Assembly (NCBI GenBank): GCA_014800515.1
Contig: JAAVFY010000026.1
Span: 5,331 to 43,123 of the forward strand
DNA length: 37,793 nucleotides
Source of the DNA: Bacteroidales bacterium
GTDB lineage: Bacteria; Bacteroidota; Bacteroidia; Bacteroidales; Muribaculaceae
Reading direction: 5' to 3'
In this document: piece after piece, positions 16,736 to 25,576 of the stretch
Numbering within the stretch: the first letter of the stretch is position 1
Layout of the letters: each line of letters opens with the position of its first letter
Made by a program: the position numbers and the translations under genes
Notes under the pieces: model-generated
Told to the model about the DNA's origin: nothing
What the model saw: only the letters and a program-made list of their open reading frames with translations
Databases searched by the model: none

Positions 16736-17530
16736 TCAGACGGACACTTCTCCCCGTATCGTGGGCCACGGGTCATAATCTTCCAGTGAGAAATCTTCAT
16801 AACGGAAGTCAAAGATGTCATTCACGTCAGGGTTTATGACCATACGCGGCAATCGGCGCGGGGTACGCGAGAGTTGCAGTTTGACCTGGTCGAGATGGTT
16901 AAGATATATGTGGGCATCTCCAATGGTGTGGATAAACTCACCCGGTTGGAGACCGCACACCTGCGCTGTCATCATGGTCAGCAGAGCATAGCTTGCGATA
17001 TTGAAAGGAATGCCGAGGAAGGAGTCGCCGCTACGTTGATATAGTTGGAGAGACAACCTTCCGTCGGCGACATAAAACTGAAAAAGGATATGACAGGGCG
17101 GAAGATTCATCTTGTCAAGATCCGCAACATTCCAGGCATTGACTATGATGCGACGGGAATCGGGAGTCTCTTTGATCTGGCGGATGGCTTCCTTTATCTG
17201 ATCGATATGTCCGCCGTTATAATCCGGCCACGACCGCCATTGATAGCCATATATATGGCCGAGATCTCCGTCAGCGTCGGCCCACTCATTCCATATTCTA
17301 ACGCCTCTTTCCTGAAGCCAGCGGGCATTGGTGTCACCTTTCAGAAACCACAACAATTCGTAAATGATGCTTTTTAAATGAGTTTTCTTAGTGGTCACAA
17401 GCGGGAATCCTTCCGCGAGGTCAAATCGCATCTGATAGCCAAAGGTGGAAATTGTGCCTGTGCCGGTGCGATCTTCTTTCCGTATGCCTTTGTCGAGGAT
17501 TGTCTGGAGAAGGTTATGATATTGTATCAT
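16736..17530 (-). CDS. thyA: Thymidylate synthase (ThyA)
   Basis: This enzyme converts dUMP to dTMP with methylene-tetrahydrofolate. It has 264 residues from ATG 17530 ([15 protein letters not shown]), the same length as the E. coli enzyme; the ORF-track extension overlaps the neighbouring gene and is rejected. Motifs include '[19 protein letters not shown]', '[22 protein letters not shown]', the catalytic Cys in '[12 protein letters not shown]', '[22 protein letters not shown]' and 'GDAHIYLNH'. The dihydrofolate reductase gene that often follows thyA in Bacteroidota is not here; a GH53 gene follows instead. Confidence 0.96.
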   Translation of the reverse strand: MIQYHNLLQTILDKGIRKEDRTGTGTISTFGYQMRFDLAEGFPLVTTKKTHLKSIIYELLWFLKGDTNARWLQERGVRIWNEWADADGDLGHIYGYQWRSWPDYNGGHIDQIKEAIRQIKETPDSRRIIVNAWNVADLDKMNLPPCHILFQFYVADGRLSLQLYQRSGDSFLGIPFNIASYALLTMMTAQVCGLQPGEFIHTIGDAHIYLNHLDQVKLQLSRTPRRLPRMVINPDVNDIFDFRYEDFSLEDYDPWPTIRGEVSV

Positions 17531-17561
17531 GGGGATGTAGAGTCGAAGTGAATGGAAATTT

Positions 17562-18365
17562 TTATGATTTCTGAAGGAGAGGGTCAATTCTGCGGTTGCG
17601 TCCTGATTGAAATCGGATAGCATCATCTTCGCATACGCTCAGGCATTCAAAGCAACGAATACAGCGCGTATTGTCGACTTGTCTCGTTGTGACCTTTATG
17701 CAGCTTGCCGGGCAAATATCTTCACATTTCAGGCAGCCTGTACATTTGTCCGGGTCAATGGCTATCTGATATAAAGAGGCGTTTGAGAGAATCCCTAACC
17801 CTGTGCCGATGGGGCATGCCGTATTGCAGAAGTCTCTTCCGAAGAAGAAAGAGACGAGCAATATCAATATTAGACTCGCAATGCCGGCCAATATGCCCGT
17901 GAGACTTCCGATTCCAAGAGTGATCCATTTCGGATTGATGGCTTCAGGACGCACGGAAGCGGCGATATTGCGCATGATATTCCAGGGTTCGATAATCAGA
18001 GGGACGATAGTCACGCCGGCCAATAGGCATATAAGATATGCTGCTGCGACGAAGTATCTCACCGGAGAAGTCTTTTTCCACCGAAAGAGAGGCGAAGGAT
18101 GAAATTTTTTGCGGATAGGAAGAATCAGATCCTGAAGCGTACCGACAGGACAGACCGAAGAACAATATACTCGTCCGAATAGAAAAGTCGCCGGGAGCCA
18201 TACGAGAATGGCTCCCAGCGATATGGCTATTGCCGAGGGAATAATTTGAGTACGGGGTGCAACGACAGCCATAGGATTCACCTGCGGCCCGATGAAAAGA
18301 TAGGCCACTGCAGCCACAAAGAAAAGAGTGGCAAGAAAAATCCTTATGACTTTAAGGCGTCTCAT
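17562..18365 (-). CDS. NapH/MauN-like membrane polyferredoxin (4Fe-4S)
   Basis: This is a membrane-bound iron-sulfur protein of 267 residues. Hydrophobic segments occupy the first ~190 residues, interrupted by two 'FGRxxCxxxCPxG' motifs ([13 protein letters not shown] and [13 protein letters not shown]) characteristic of NapH/NosR/CcoG-type electron-transfer proteins. The C-terminal end carries two ferredoxin clusters, '[15 protein letters not shown]' and '[15 protein letters not shown]'. It probably passes electrons between a membrane donor and an unknown acceptor. Its ATG overlaps the yidC stop (ATGA), and thyA starts 31 bp after its end. No redox partner is encoded nearby. Confidence 0.83.
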   Translation of the reverse strand: MRRLKVIRIFLATLFFVAAVAYLFIGPQVNPMAVVAPRTQIIPSAIAISLGAILVWLPATFLFGRVYCSSVCPVGTLQDLILPIRKKFHPSPLFRWKKTSPVRYFVAAAYLICLLAGVTIVPLIIEPWNIMRNIAASVRPEAINPKWITLGIGSLTGILAGIASLILILLVSFFFGRDFCNTACPIGTGLGILSNASLYQIAIDPDKCTGCLKCEDICPASCIKVTTRQVDNTRCIRCFECLSVCEDDAIRFQSGRNRRIDPLLQKS

Positions 18366-20455
18366 TTTTTGCCGCCGCGCTGCTTCTGCTGCTGGCGGAG
18401 CATCTCCTGCTGCTGGCGCTGAGCCTCTTCAAGGCGAGCCATGAATCCCGATTTCTTATGGGGTTTCTTGGCATTTTCAGCCATCGCACGGCGCACATCC
18501 TCCTCTTTTACGAAGTAGCGGCAGGCGTAGGTCTGCAGAATCGTAATGAGCAGGGAGAGGAAATAATAATATGAGAGACCAGCTGCATAGTTATTGAAGA
18601 AGACCATGAAGAACACCGGCATCAGATACATCATCCACTTCATGCCGGGCATCTGTCCGGGGGAATTCTGCATGTTGATGTAGGTGTAGGCAATATTCGT
18701 CACTGTCATGAGCAGACAGAAGAGCGAGATATGATTGCCGAAGTATTCGGTGACCAGAGGAATATTGCCGCTCCAGGAGATTATCGCATCGGGTGCGGCG
18801 AGATCGTGTGCCCACAGAAAGCTCTGTCCTCTAAGTTCTATACACGAGGGGAAGAAGCTGAACATAGCGAAGAGGATAGGCATCTGGAGAAGCATCGGAA
18901 GACAGCCTGACATGGGGCTGGCTCCGGCACGGGAATAAAGCTCCATCGTCTTCTGCTGACGTTTCATGGCGTTTTCCTGACCGGGATATTTCTCGTTAAG
19001 GGCTTTGATGTCCGGTGCGAGAATACGCATCTTGGCCGAACTCTTGTAGCTTTTCCAAGTCAGAGGGAAGAGTACGAGTTTGATAAAGATGGTGAGCAGC
19101 AGGATGATTATGCCATAATTGGAGATAAAGCTTCCAAGGAAATTAAAGACGGGAATCACCACGCCGGTGTTAATCCATCGGAAGATGCTCCAGCCCAGAG
19201 GGATAAGGCGCGTCAGTTTCAGATTCTCACCGACATCGATTGTCTTGTCGAGCGATGAGAGAAGAGGGTAGAGATTCGGACCCAGATAGAGGTCGAAGGT
19301 GACGGGCTTTTCCGAGCGCCAGTCATAGTCATTGACTATGGCATCCGCTTCCATATTCTTGAGATAGTCGCTTCCTTTAAGCACTTGCGAACGGAAGTCG
19401 GCCGTGTTGAACGGACGTTTAGACACGAGCACGGAGGAGAAGAATTGGTTCTTGAATCCGATCCAGCGGATTTTTGCCTCACGCTCTTCGGAATCATCTT
19501 TTGATTCTGAGAGATTCTCGACCGAACCTCCGGCAAATTTATAGTAGAGGGCAGAGTTACGCTCCTCGAACATTCGACCCTTTTCCTGACGGCGCACCTC
19601 TTGTGTCCATTTCAGGCCAAGATTGCGATTGTTGCTCTGCACTATATCTGCCATGCCACGCTGCACGATGTTCATTCTGACTACGTAGCTGTCACCCTTG
19701 GAGAGAATATATTCAATGCCCCAATATGCATTGTCGGACATAGGGAGACTCATCAGGACGGTGGAGTCGTTGACTATGCTCGGAGTGAAATAGAGTTCGG
19801 AGGTAGATACCGACTGAGGAAGGGGGAGTTCAAAATCAAAACTGTTGGTGCCCTTTTCGAAAAGAACGACCTTGCGTTTCACATGTTCCTTCTCATCAGC
19901 ACTGTATTCTGTGTCATATTTCTTTAATTCAGCACGTGTGATGGAGCCGGAGAGGGAGCTGAGGGTGAGTTTGAGTACGTCATTCTCAAGAACCACCGTT
20001 GTGTCCGAACCCATGCGGAAACGGGCGAATTTGCCATATTTACCCATTGATACGGAGGCTTCACGCACGGCCTGGACAGCCTGACGCTGCTCGGCAAGGG
20101 TCATTCGCGAAAGATTACGGTTGCGGATATCGTTCCAATCAAGGGTGTTATCACCGACTTTGACAGTTCCGGTGACGGAGTCGCCGCGCAGCAGAAGGTC
20201 AATGCCTCCCTGACGGAAACGTATTGCGCGGGTGCTGTCAGGCATTGTGACAGTCTCGCCGTTGGCGGTGATGTTGTCGATAAGCCATCCGGTTTCTTCT
20301 GCGCTGAGGACATCAGCGTGTGCCGGGGCCGCTGTCTCCTGAGCGACAGGATCCTTCTGCGGCTCGGTGGGGTTGTCGTTCTTTGGACTCAGCCACATGA
20401 AGCCGAGGAAAACGACTGCCATGAGTAATAGGCCGTAGATGGTGTTCTTGTCCAT
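18362..20455 (-). CDS. yidC: Membrane protein insertase YidC
   Basis: YidC (697 residues) inserts and folds inner-membrane proteins, alone or with Sec. The N-terminal membrane anchor (MDKNTIYGLLLMAVVFLGFMWLSP) is followed by a large periplasmic domain to about residue 430. The conserved insertase core then begins ('NYGIIILLLTIFIKLVLFPLTWKSYKSSAKMRILAPDIKALNEKYPGQENAMKRQQKTMELYSRAGASPMSGCLPMLLQMPILFAMFSFF') and ends with 'QTYACRYFVKEED'. The C-terminal tail is basic and Gln-rich (KKPHKKSGFMARLEEAQRQQQ...GGKK), as in Bacteroidota YidC, where it is thought to contact the ribosome. A perfect promoter lies 100 bp upstream. Confidence 0.97.
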   Translation of the reverse strand: MDKNTIYGLLLMAVVFLGFMWLSPKNDNPTEPQKDPVAQETAAPAHADVLSAEETGWLIDNITANGETVTMPDSTRAIRFRQGGIDLLLRGDSVTGTVKVGDNTLDWNDIRNRNLSRMTLAEQRQAVQAVREASVSMGKYGKFARFRMGSDTTVVLENDVLKLTLSSLSGSITRAELKKYDTEYSADEKEHVKRKVVLFEKGTNSFDFELPLPQSVSTSELYFTPSIVNDSTVLMSLPMSDNAYWGIEYILSKGDSYVVRMNIVQRGMADIVQSNNRNLGLKWTQEVRRQEKGRMFEERNSALYYKFAGGSVENLSESKDDSEEREAKIRWIGFKNQFFSSVLVSKRPFNTADFRSQVLKGSDYLKNMEADAIVNDYDWRSEKPVTFDLYLGPNLYPLLSSLDKTIDVGENLKLTRLIPLGWSIFRWINTGVVIPVFNFLGSFISNYGIIILLLTIFIKLVLFPLTWKSYKSSAKMRILAPDIKALNEKYPGQENAMKRQQKTMELYSRAGASPMSGCLPMLLQMPILFAMFSFFPSCIELRGQSFLWAHDLAAPDAIISWSGNIPLVTEYFGNHISLFCLLMTVTNIAYTYINMQNSPGQMPGMKWMMYLMPVFFMVFFNNYAAGLSYYYFLSLLITILQTYACRYFVKEEDVRRAMAENAKKPHKKSGFMARLEEAQRQQQEMLRQQQKQRGGKK

Positions 20456-20507
20456 TAATTCGTTGGTAGGTAGTTAAAAAAAAGTAGCGTTTCTGTGGGA
20501 ATGACAG

Positions 20508-20536
20508 CACACCGGCCCACCGCGGAAAGCGGTGTG
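20508..20536 (-). other. Two mutually exclusive hairpins in the yidC leader
   Basis: On the - strand the leader can form an outer stem CACACCG/CGGTGTG (20530-20536 with 20508-20514) or an inner stem ACCGC-TTTCC-GCGGT (20529-20533 with 20519-20523). The two share bases, so only one can form. A run of eight T follows about 25 nt downstream (20476-20483). It is too far from either stem to be an ordinary terminator. Confidence 0.4.
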
Positions 20537-20562
20537 TGGCTCCGTGTACATACTTCAAGCCG

Positions 20563-20593
20563 CAAATTTAGTAATAATTCATGAGTCGGCAAA
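20563..20593 (-). promoter_or_regulatory. Predicted Bacteroidota promoter of yidC
   Basis: On the - strand, TTTG (20590-20593) is followed after 19 nt by TAAATTTG (20563-20570), an exact match to the TTTG-N19-21-TAnnTTTG consensus of the Bacteroidota primary sigma factor. Predicted initiation is near 20556, giving a leader of about 100 nt. Confidence 0.75.
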
Positions 20594-20608
20594 GAATAAG
20601 GAAGAGGG

Positions 20609-21433
20609 TCAGAGGGAATAAGTGATTTTGCGCAATTCAGCTGCGAGAATCTCAGCCTTCTTGCCTGAAGCTGCAAGTGACGAAGCTGTGACTGGAGCTC
20701 CGAACTTTATTAGAAATTCTTTTCCCTCGGAGTGGCATAATTCCGAAGGAAGCATGATTTGTTCGAGGTTAACTTTCAGACCTATACGTTTGCGAAGCCT
20801 TGCAAGGCGATAAAACCGGGTCCTGTTGAGGCCTTCGAATTTTACGGGGACTATATCGCGCCCGTATTCGATAGCTTTAGTCACAAAGGTCTTCTGCCAC
20901 TCGAGGTCTGCGATGGAACCATCGGCTCCCATTCTCGACACGAGTCCGGCCGGAAATACGAGAATTCTCGCGTCGGAGGCATACGCTTCGTTGATAAGAC
21001 GCGCCGATTCCCGGGCCTGCGCACCGAATTTATTGACCGGCAGAAAGACGTTGCGTAGCGGTGTGACGTGCATAAGCATGTCGTTGACAATGAATTTGAC
21101 GTTGGAGTCGCCGAAAATATCGCCAAGCACCTTTATAAGGGTTATGCCGTCAAGGCCTCCAAGGGGATGGTTGGAGGCAAATGTGACGGGACGGTCGAGA
21201 GGTATATTCTCGATTCCCTCAACTTTGATTTTCAGTCCGAGCTGTTCGATGACTGAATTTGAAAATGCACTGCCTTCATTAGGGAAGGCAGTGCGCAATA
21301 TCTCGTTAAGCCGTTTCTGGCATATAATCGATTCCATGCTCCGGGTAAGGAGACGGGGGAGTATACGCGACACCTTACGGGGAAGACGCGAACGCAATAT
21401 GGAATCAAGGTCGATTTGTGTGAGTTCAGCCAT
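20609..21433 (-). CDS. PlsC-type acyltransferase (lysophospholipid / glycine-lipid acyltransferase-like)
   Basis: This is a membrane-associated O-acyltransferase of 274 residues from ATG 21433 (MAELTQIDLDSILRSRLPRK). The ORF-track N-terminus runs into obgE and is rejected. The catalytic block is 'FASNHPLGGLDGITLIKVLG', which has five rather than four residues between His and Asp, as seen in the COG3176/'putative hemolysin' group. The later blocks are 'LRNVFLPVNKFGAQARESARLINEAY', 'ILVFPAGLVSRM' and 'IVPVKFEGLNRTRFYRLARLRKRIG'. Acyl acceptor could be a lysophospholipid or a lyso-amino-lipid (OlsA/GlsA-like); the sequence does not decide. It overlaps the obgE end by 8 bp. Confidence 0.82.
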   Translation of the reverse strand: MAELTQIDLDSILRSRLPRKVSRILPRLLTRSMESIICQKRLNEILRTAFPNEGSAFSNSVIEQLGLKIKVEGIENIPLDRPVTFASNHPLGGLDGITLIKVLGDIFGDSNVKFIVNDMLMHVTPLRNVFLPVNKFGAQARESARLINEAYASDARILVFPAGLVSRMGADGSIADLEWQKTFVTKAIEYGRDIVPVKFEGLNRTRFYRLARLRKRIGLKVNLEQIMLPSELCHSEGKEFLIKFGAPVTASSLAASGKKAEILAAELRKITYSL

Positions 21434-22598
21434 TGACAGATGTCTCTTCGTCCCAGAACTCGTCGGTCCATTCTTCGTCGGTCTCGGGCAGTGAGTATTC
21501 ATCGTCGTCGATCTCAGGCTGGTCAAAGATGAAATCGTCTTCCTCCTGCACTCGATGACGAATATCAAGCGGACGATGTGTGATAGTGGAGGGGGCGGCG
21601 TGCTCCTCACTATTGATTTCGCGCCAGAGGATATCCTTAAGTTCCGAGATACCTTCGCCTGTCACGGCAGAAATAAACAGTGTCGGGATTCCCTCAGGGA
21701 GCTCCTCTCTGAGAGCTTCGCGGAGTTCGTCGTCAAGCAGGTCACATTTTGTGATAGCGAGAACGCGAGACTTGTCGGCAAGTTCGGGATTGAACTCACG
21801 TACCTCTTTTAGAAGCACTTCATAGTCGCGACGTATGTCGGTGGTGTCTGCACTGACCATGAAGAGTAAAACCGCATTTCGTTCGATATGGCGAAGGAAC
21901 CTGAGTCCGAGTCCTTTACCTTCGGAAGCACCTTCGATAATTCCAGGGATATCCGCCATGGTGAAGGATCGGTCGCCGCGATAGCTGACGATACCAAGAG
22001 ATGGCTCCATGGTGGTGAAGGGATAATCGGCTATCTTGGGTTTGGCCGCTGAGATGGAGGAAAGCAGGGTGGATTTACCGGCATTTGGGAATCCGACAAG
22101 ACCCACGTCGCCCAGCAGCTTCAACTCAAGAACCACGGCTTTCTCAATGGCCGGTTGGCCGGGTTGGGCATAACGTGGCGCACGGTTGGTGGAGGTGGCG
22201 AAGTGCCAGTTGCCAAGTCCTCCTTTTCCACCACGAAGAAGTCGGACTTCCTCTCCGTCGCTTGTCACTTCACAAAGAAATTCTCCCGATTCGGCATCGA
22301 AAACGGCAGTGCCGACAGGCACTTCGATAATACGGTCTTCACCATCTTTGCCGAAAGAGCGACCGGCTCCGCCACTCTCACCGTCAGTGGCAAAGATGTG
22401 GCGCTGATAGCGCAGATGCAGAAGAGTCCAGAGGTTGCGGTTGCCACGAAGAATAATATGACCTCCGCGTCCGCCGTCGCCGCCGTCCGGACCTCCCTTG
22501 GGCACATATTTTGCCCTGTGGAAATGACGGCTTCCCGCTCCTCCCTTTCCGGAGCGGCAAAGTATTTTTACGTAGTCTATGAAATTAGAGTCTGCCAT
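21426..22598 (-). CDS. obgE: GTPase ObgE/CgtA
   Basis: This is a ribosome-associated GTPase with a role in 50S assembly and stress control, 390 residues. The N-terminal glycine-rich Obg fold runs from 'FIDYVKILCRSGKGGAGSRHFHRAKYVPKGGPDGGDGGRGGHIIL' to about residue 158. The G domain carries G1 'GFPNAGKSTLL', G3 'ADIPGIIEGASEGKGLGLRFLRHI' and G4 'TKCD'. The last ~50 residues are a strongly acidic tail (PEIDDDEYSLPETDEEWTDEFWDEE), a common but variable feature of the family. The upstream nucleotidyltransferase gene ends 46 bp before its start. Confidence 0.96.
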   Translation of the reverse strand: MADSNFIDYVKILCRSGKGGAGSRHFHRAKYVPKGGPDGGDGGRGGHIILRGNRNLWTLLHLRYQRHIFATDGESGGAGRSFGKDGEDRIIEVPVGTAVFDAESGEFLCEVTSDGEEVRLLRGGKGGLGNWHFATSTNRAPRYAQPGQPAIEKAVVLELKLLGDVGLVGFPNAGKSTLLSSISAAKPKIADYPFTTMEPSLGIVSYRGDRSFTMADIPGIIEGASEGKGLGLRFLRHIERNAVLLFMVSADTTDIRRDYEVLLKEVREFNPELADKSRVLAITKCDLLDDELREALREELPEGIPTLFISAVTGEGISELKDILWREINSEEHAAPSTITHRPLDIRHRVQEEDDFIFDQPEIDDDEYSLPETDEEWTDEFWDEETSVNG

Positions 22599-22644
22599 GA
22601 TAAATGTGTATGTTGAAGGAGGGATGTCGGGGTGAATAAAGAGG

Positions 22645-23688
22645 TTATCGGCACAAAGAGCGGCGATCCATTAATTGATTGGCATATCTGAAATCGTCGG
22701 GCGAGCCTATGTCTACCCACAGTCCCTCAACAGGAAAATAACTTACTTTGCGACCGGAATCTATGAGGGTGAGCAGGAAATCGGGGGCATCCAGATACTC
22801 TCCCGGTGCCATCTCTTTTATGAGCCGGCGACGCAATATGTAAACGCCGGCATTGGCAAAATAGTTGAAGGTCGGTTTCTCGCTCAGACCTGTCACTCTG
22901 TCGCCGTCGGTCTGCATTATGGCGAAGGGCACTGAGACAGTATAGGGGATAGCCGCTACGGTCAATTCCGCTCCCGAACTCTCGTGATGAAGATACATCT
23001 GTTCAAAGTCGAGAGTGGTCAGCAGATCGGAGTTCATGAGAATGAGATTGTCATGACGCAGACCTTCGATGAGTGTAAGACTCCCCATTGTGCCCAGACG
23101 TCGTGGTTCTTCAACGCAGGTCACTTCCTGACAATTCCGGAAGTGTTCGATAATTTGTTCGCGGAGGTAGTTGACTGTGACGAAGATGTTGTCTATCCCG
23201 CAGGCTTTCAGTTCCTCTATATTATAATCTATTATGGGGCGTCCTCCCACTTCAAGAAGTGGTTTGGGACAGTTGAGAGTCAGTGGTCGCAGACGTTCGC
23301 CCCGCCCCCCTGCCATAAGCACGGCGTCAAGCGGAAGCGAGGAACGCAACCTGCGTAAGTCGAGGATATCTGCAAGCAACCCGTTTTCAAGAACCGGAAG
23401 CAAGTCAATGCCCCTCTTACGGGCTTCACGCATGACGTGAGGGCGAGAAGAGTTCTCGTCGATACGCATGAAGTCGCGATACATGAATTCACTGACAGGT
23501 GTATGCAGCGAGTCGCCCCGCAGCATAGCTCTGCGTATGTCGCCGTCAGTGACGGTGCCCTGCATTTTCTTTTCATCATCAAGGGCGAAAAGAGTCATGG
23601 TGTCGCCGGAGAGACGATTTATGGCCACAAGAGCATCGCGCATAGTTGCGGAGCAATCAATTATATGTCGGAGTGATTGAGTGTTCAT
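22645..23688 (-). CDS. Sugar-phosphate nucleotidyltransferase with N-terminal CBS pair
   Basis: This is a cytoplasmic enzyme of 347 residues. Two CBS motifs occupy residues 1-115 ('LFALDDEKKMQGTVTDGDIRRAMLRG', 'DLLPVLENGLLADILDL'). A Rossmann-type nucleotidyltransferase domain follows, with signature 'AVLMAGGRGERLRPLTLNCPKPLLEVGGRPIIDYNIEEL'. The same architecture occurs in enzymes that make activated sugars for surface glycans (for example GDP-GlcN synthesis in legionaminic acid pathways), so a sugar 1-phosphate nucleotidyltransferase is the safest call. The nucleotide and sugar are unknown. CBS domains suggest allosteric control by an adenine nucleotide. The start overlaps the WYL regulator stop as ATGA. 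Confidence 0.86.
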   Translation of the reverse strand: MNTQSLRHIIDCSATMRDALVAINRLSGDTMTLFALDDEKKMQGTVTDGDIRRAMLRGDSLHTPVSEFMYRDFMRIDENSSRPHVMREARKRGIDLLPVLENGLLADILDLRRLRSSLPLDAVLMAGGRGERLRPLTLNCPKPLLEVGGRPIIDYNIEELKACGIDNIFVTVNYLREQIIEHFRNCQEVTCVEEPRRLGTMGSLTLIEGLRHDNLILMNSDLLTTLDFEQMYLHHESSGAELTVAAIPYTVSVPFAIMQTDGDRVTGLSEKPTFNYFANAGVYILRRRLIKEMAPGEYLDAPDFLLTLIDSGRKVSYFPVEGLWVDIGSPDDFRYANQLMDRRSLCR

Positions 23689-24629
23689 GGAAGGTTGATG
23701 AGTCGGGAATTTGTGGGTGAATCCGTGGAAGAGGAGTCTTCATAGAGTGCAAGAGTAGAGCGCAATTCACTCTTGACCATTGTGATCAGTTCGCGTGGTT
23801 CGAGTACCTTCACGGAGTCGCCCATGCTCAGAATTTCATGTACGAGTTCGTAGTTGAGTTTGAGACGATAGGTGAAAATCGAGTGTCCGTCACCAATGAC
23901 CTCATCCTGCGACGGATGGAGCGGAAGGGCCCGGAAATATTTTGCACGTGTGCTGTCGGTCAGTAGTTTCACCGTCTTTACGGGAGCCCTTGAGGCAGTC
24001 ACGCCTATAATGTCAGCGAATATCTCGGATGGGTCATATCCCTTCGGAATCTCAAACGAGTCGTGAGTGAGGCGCATCTCCCGTACTCTGTCGAGAGCAT
24101 ACGTCCTGAGATCATTGCCTTTTTCCTTCATGCCTACCATATACCATCGTTGCTTATAACGCTTCAGCATATATGGGCTGAATAGAATATCGTGCTCTAT
24201 ACGAGCGCGATTGAAGCCGGCGTATGCGAACACTATCTTCTGGTTGTTGGTGACGGCTTCATAGACAGTCTGAAAGAACTCACGGGCGGAAGGCACATCC
24301 TCCACGTCAATTCTGGCAGATGCCTCAGGAGAAACCTTCACAGTGCTGCTGAGAGCGTGCTGTTCAAGCATCCAGTTGGTGAGGGCCCGACTTCTTCTTC
24401 CGGGGTCGGCGGGAATATAGTATTCCCCTTTGGAATTGCATAAGATGTCAATATTGAAATTCTCTTCAATAGCTCTTCGATAATGAAAGAAAGTGCGCGC
24501 CGGCATCTCCTCTCCGTCGCCTTTAGAGGAGCGTTTCCAAAGAGAACTGATTTCAGCACGTGTCAGTTTGCCGTAGCGGTTGAGGGTGTCTACGATCCAA
24601 ACGTAGCGCCCGAAGAGGTCTTTTGACAT
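23685..24629 (-). CDS. WYL-domain transcriptional regulator
   Basis: This is a DNA-binding regulator of 314 residues. The N-terminal third looks like a winged helix ('GRYVWIVDTLNRYGKLTRAEISSLW', 'MPARTFFHYRRAIEENFNIDI'). The WYL domain follows, with 'NQKIVFAYAGFNRA...HDILFSPYMLKRYKQRWYMVGMKEKGNDLRTYALDRVREMRLT'. A WCX-like C-terminal domain includes 'YELVHEILSMGDSVKVLEPRELITMVKSELRSTLALYE'. WYL domains sense ligands such as nucleotides or single-stranded nucleic acid. The target is unknown, but translational coupling to the CBS-nucleotidyltransferase suggests joint expression. Confidence 0.88.
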   Translation of the reverse strand: MSKDLFGRYVWIVDTLNRYGKLTRAEISSLWKRSSKGDGEEMPARTFFHYRRAIEENFNIDILCNSKGEYYIPADPGRRSRALTNWMLEQHALSSTVKVSPEASARIDVEDVPSAREFFQTVYEAVTNNQKIVFAYAGFNRARIEHDILFSPYMLKRYKQRWYMVGMKEKGNDLRTYALDRVREMRLTHDSFEIPKGYDPSEIFADIIGVTASRAPVKTVKLLTDSTRAKYFRALPLHPSQDEVIGDGHSIFTYRLKLNYELVHEILSMGDSVKVLEPRELITMVKSELRSTLALYEDSSSTDSPTNSRLINLP

Positions 24630-24679
24630 GACGGCAAATGTAGCGAAAAATTCTGAGATTCCTATATGCGGGAAATAAA

Positions 24680-24703
24680 AAATCAGGGTGGTTGCCCTGA
24701 TTT
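24680..24703 (-). terminator. Intrinsic terminator after the SDR gene
   Basis: A perfect 9-bp stem AAATCAGGG/CCCTGATTT with a 6-nt loop is followed on the - strand by a T-rich run (ATTTTTTATTT). It lies about 50 bp after the stop of the SDR gene and before the WYL regulator start, so it separates the two units. Confidence 0.85.
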
Positions 24704-24753
24704 ATATTTTTCGACTGCAATATGTTGGAGGAAAAATGTGGCGAGACATCGTG

Positions 24754-25518
24754 TTATTCCGTCTTTTTTACTCCGGTGAAATATTTCGTCAGAGGCATAC
24801 GTACCCAAAGGAAGTCGGGAATAAGGCGCCAAAGCAAGGTGACAATGTTCCATCTCCAATCGATGACGGCCACCCGGCGACGCCGGACAATAGCACGAAG
24901 CACTTGCGGCAGGACATAGTCCAGATCCATTTCGAGAGGGTATTGTGTGTTTTCATGCAATAGGGGAGTGGAAGTCCAACCGGGACGAATGTCGGTGATG
25001 CTTATCCCGGCATTTTCTGTCCGCGAAAGCTGGTCGAGGGCCACCATATAGGCTTGGTCAAAACTCTTGGAAGCCGAATAAGCCGTCATGGCACCAATTC
25101 CTTTTGTTCCCGCCACAGAAGTGATGGCCGCTATCTGTCCGCCTTTGCCACGCCCGCGAAGATAGCGGTAGGCAGTGCTCAGCATACGAGCGAAGGCTAC
25201 AGCATTGGTCTGAACTATCCGGGTCTCCATTGCAGGGTGCAGTCCGGGATTCTCGTATCCGATACCGGCGACATGGAAATAGATGTCCATTCCTCCGAGG
25301 CGTCCGATGAGGTGGAGCAGTCTTGACTCTGCATCCTCCTTGTCAATATCAATTGTCTCATATTCCACAAAGTCGGGATACCTTGACTTGAGTTCGCGCA
25401 ACTTCTCTATCCGGCGTGCTGCAATTCCAACTCTGACTCCTCTGGATGCCAAGGCTTCAGCCACAGCAAGTCCGATGCCTGATGAGGCACCCATTATCAC
25501 TATTTTTTTCATAATCAA
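24754..25518 (-). CDS. Short-chain dehydrogenase/reductase (SDR)
   Basis: This is a classical SDR oxidoreductase of 254 residues. The cofactor loop is 'GASSGIG' at residues ~10-16, followed by 'AARRIEKLRELKSRYP'; the Arg residues after the second strand favour NADP(H). The N-A-G-equivalent segment reads 'FHVAGIG'. The catalytic Ser and Tyr/Lys are in 'ITSVAGTKGIGAMTAYSASKSF'. 'ITDIRPGWTSTPLL' is the usual post-catalytic loop. A hydrophobic, basic C-terminal stretch (WRWNIVTLLWRLIPDFLWVRMPLTKYF) suggests membrane association. The substrate is unknown. It appears monocistronic. ATG 25512 is an equally good start. Confidence 0.9.
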   Translation of the reverse strand: MIMKKIVIMGASSGIGLAVAEALASRGVRVGIAARRIEKLRELKSRYPDFVEYETIDIDKEDAESRLLHLIGRLGGMDIYFHVAGIGYENPGLHPAMETRIVQTNAVAFARMLSTAYRYLRGRGKGGQIAAITSVAGTKGIGAMTAYSASKSFDQAYMVALDQLSRTENAGISITDIRPGWTSTPLLHENTQYPLEMDLDYVLPQVLRAIVRRRRVAVIDWRWNIVTLLWRLIPDFLWVRMPLTKYFTGVKKTE

Positions 25519-25576
25519 GTTAATTATAAGTTTTTAGCCAAGTATTATCAAAAATACATCGCCTCTGCGTTAATAT

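Noticed and set aside
17531-17626. Upstream extension of thyA in the ORF track
   Set aside because: It overlaps the polyferredoxin gene, and the downstream ATG gives exactly the normal 264-residue enzyme.
24635-24642. TACATTTG (-7-like) on the - strand just before the WYL gene
   Set aside because: No -33 element lies at the right distance, and initiation would fall on the start codon; a leaderless transcript is possible but unsupported.
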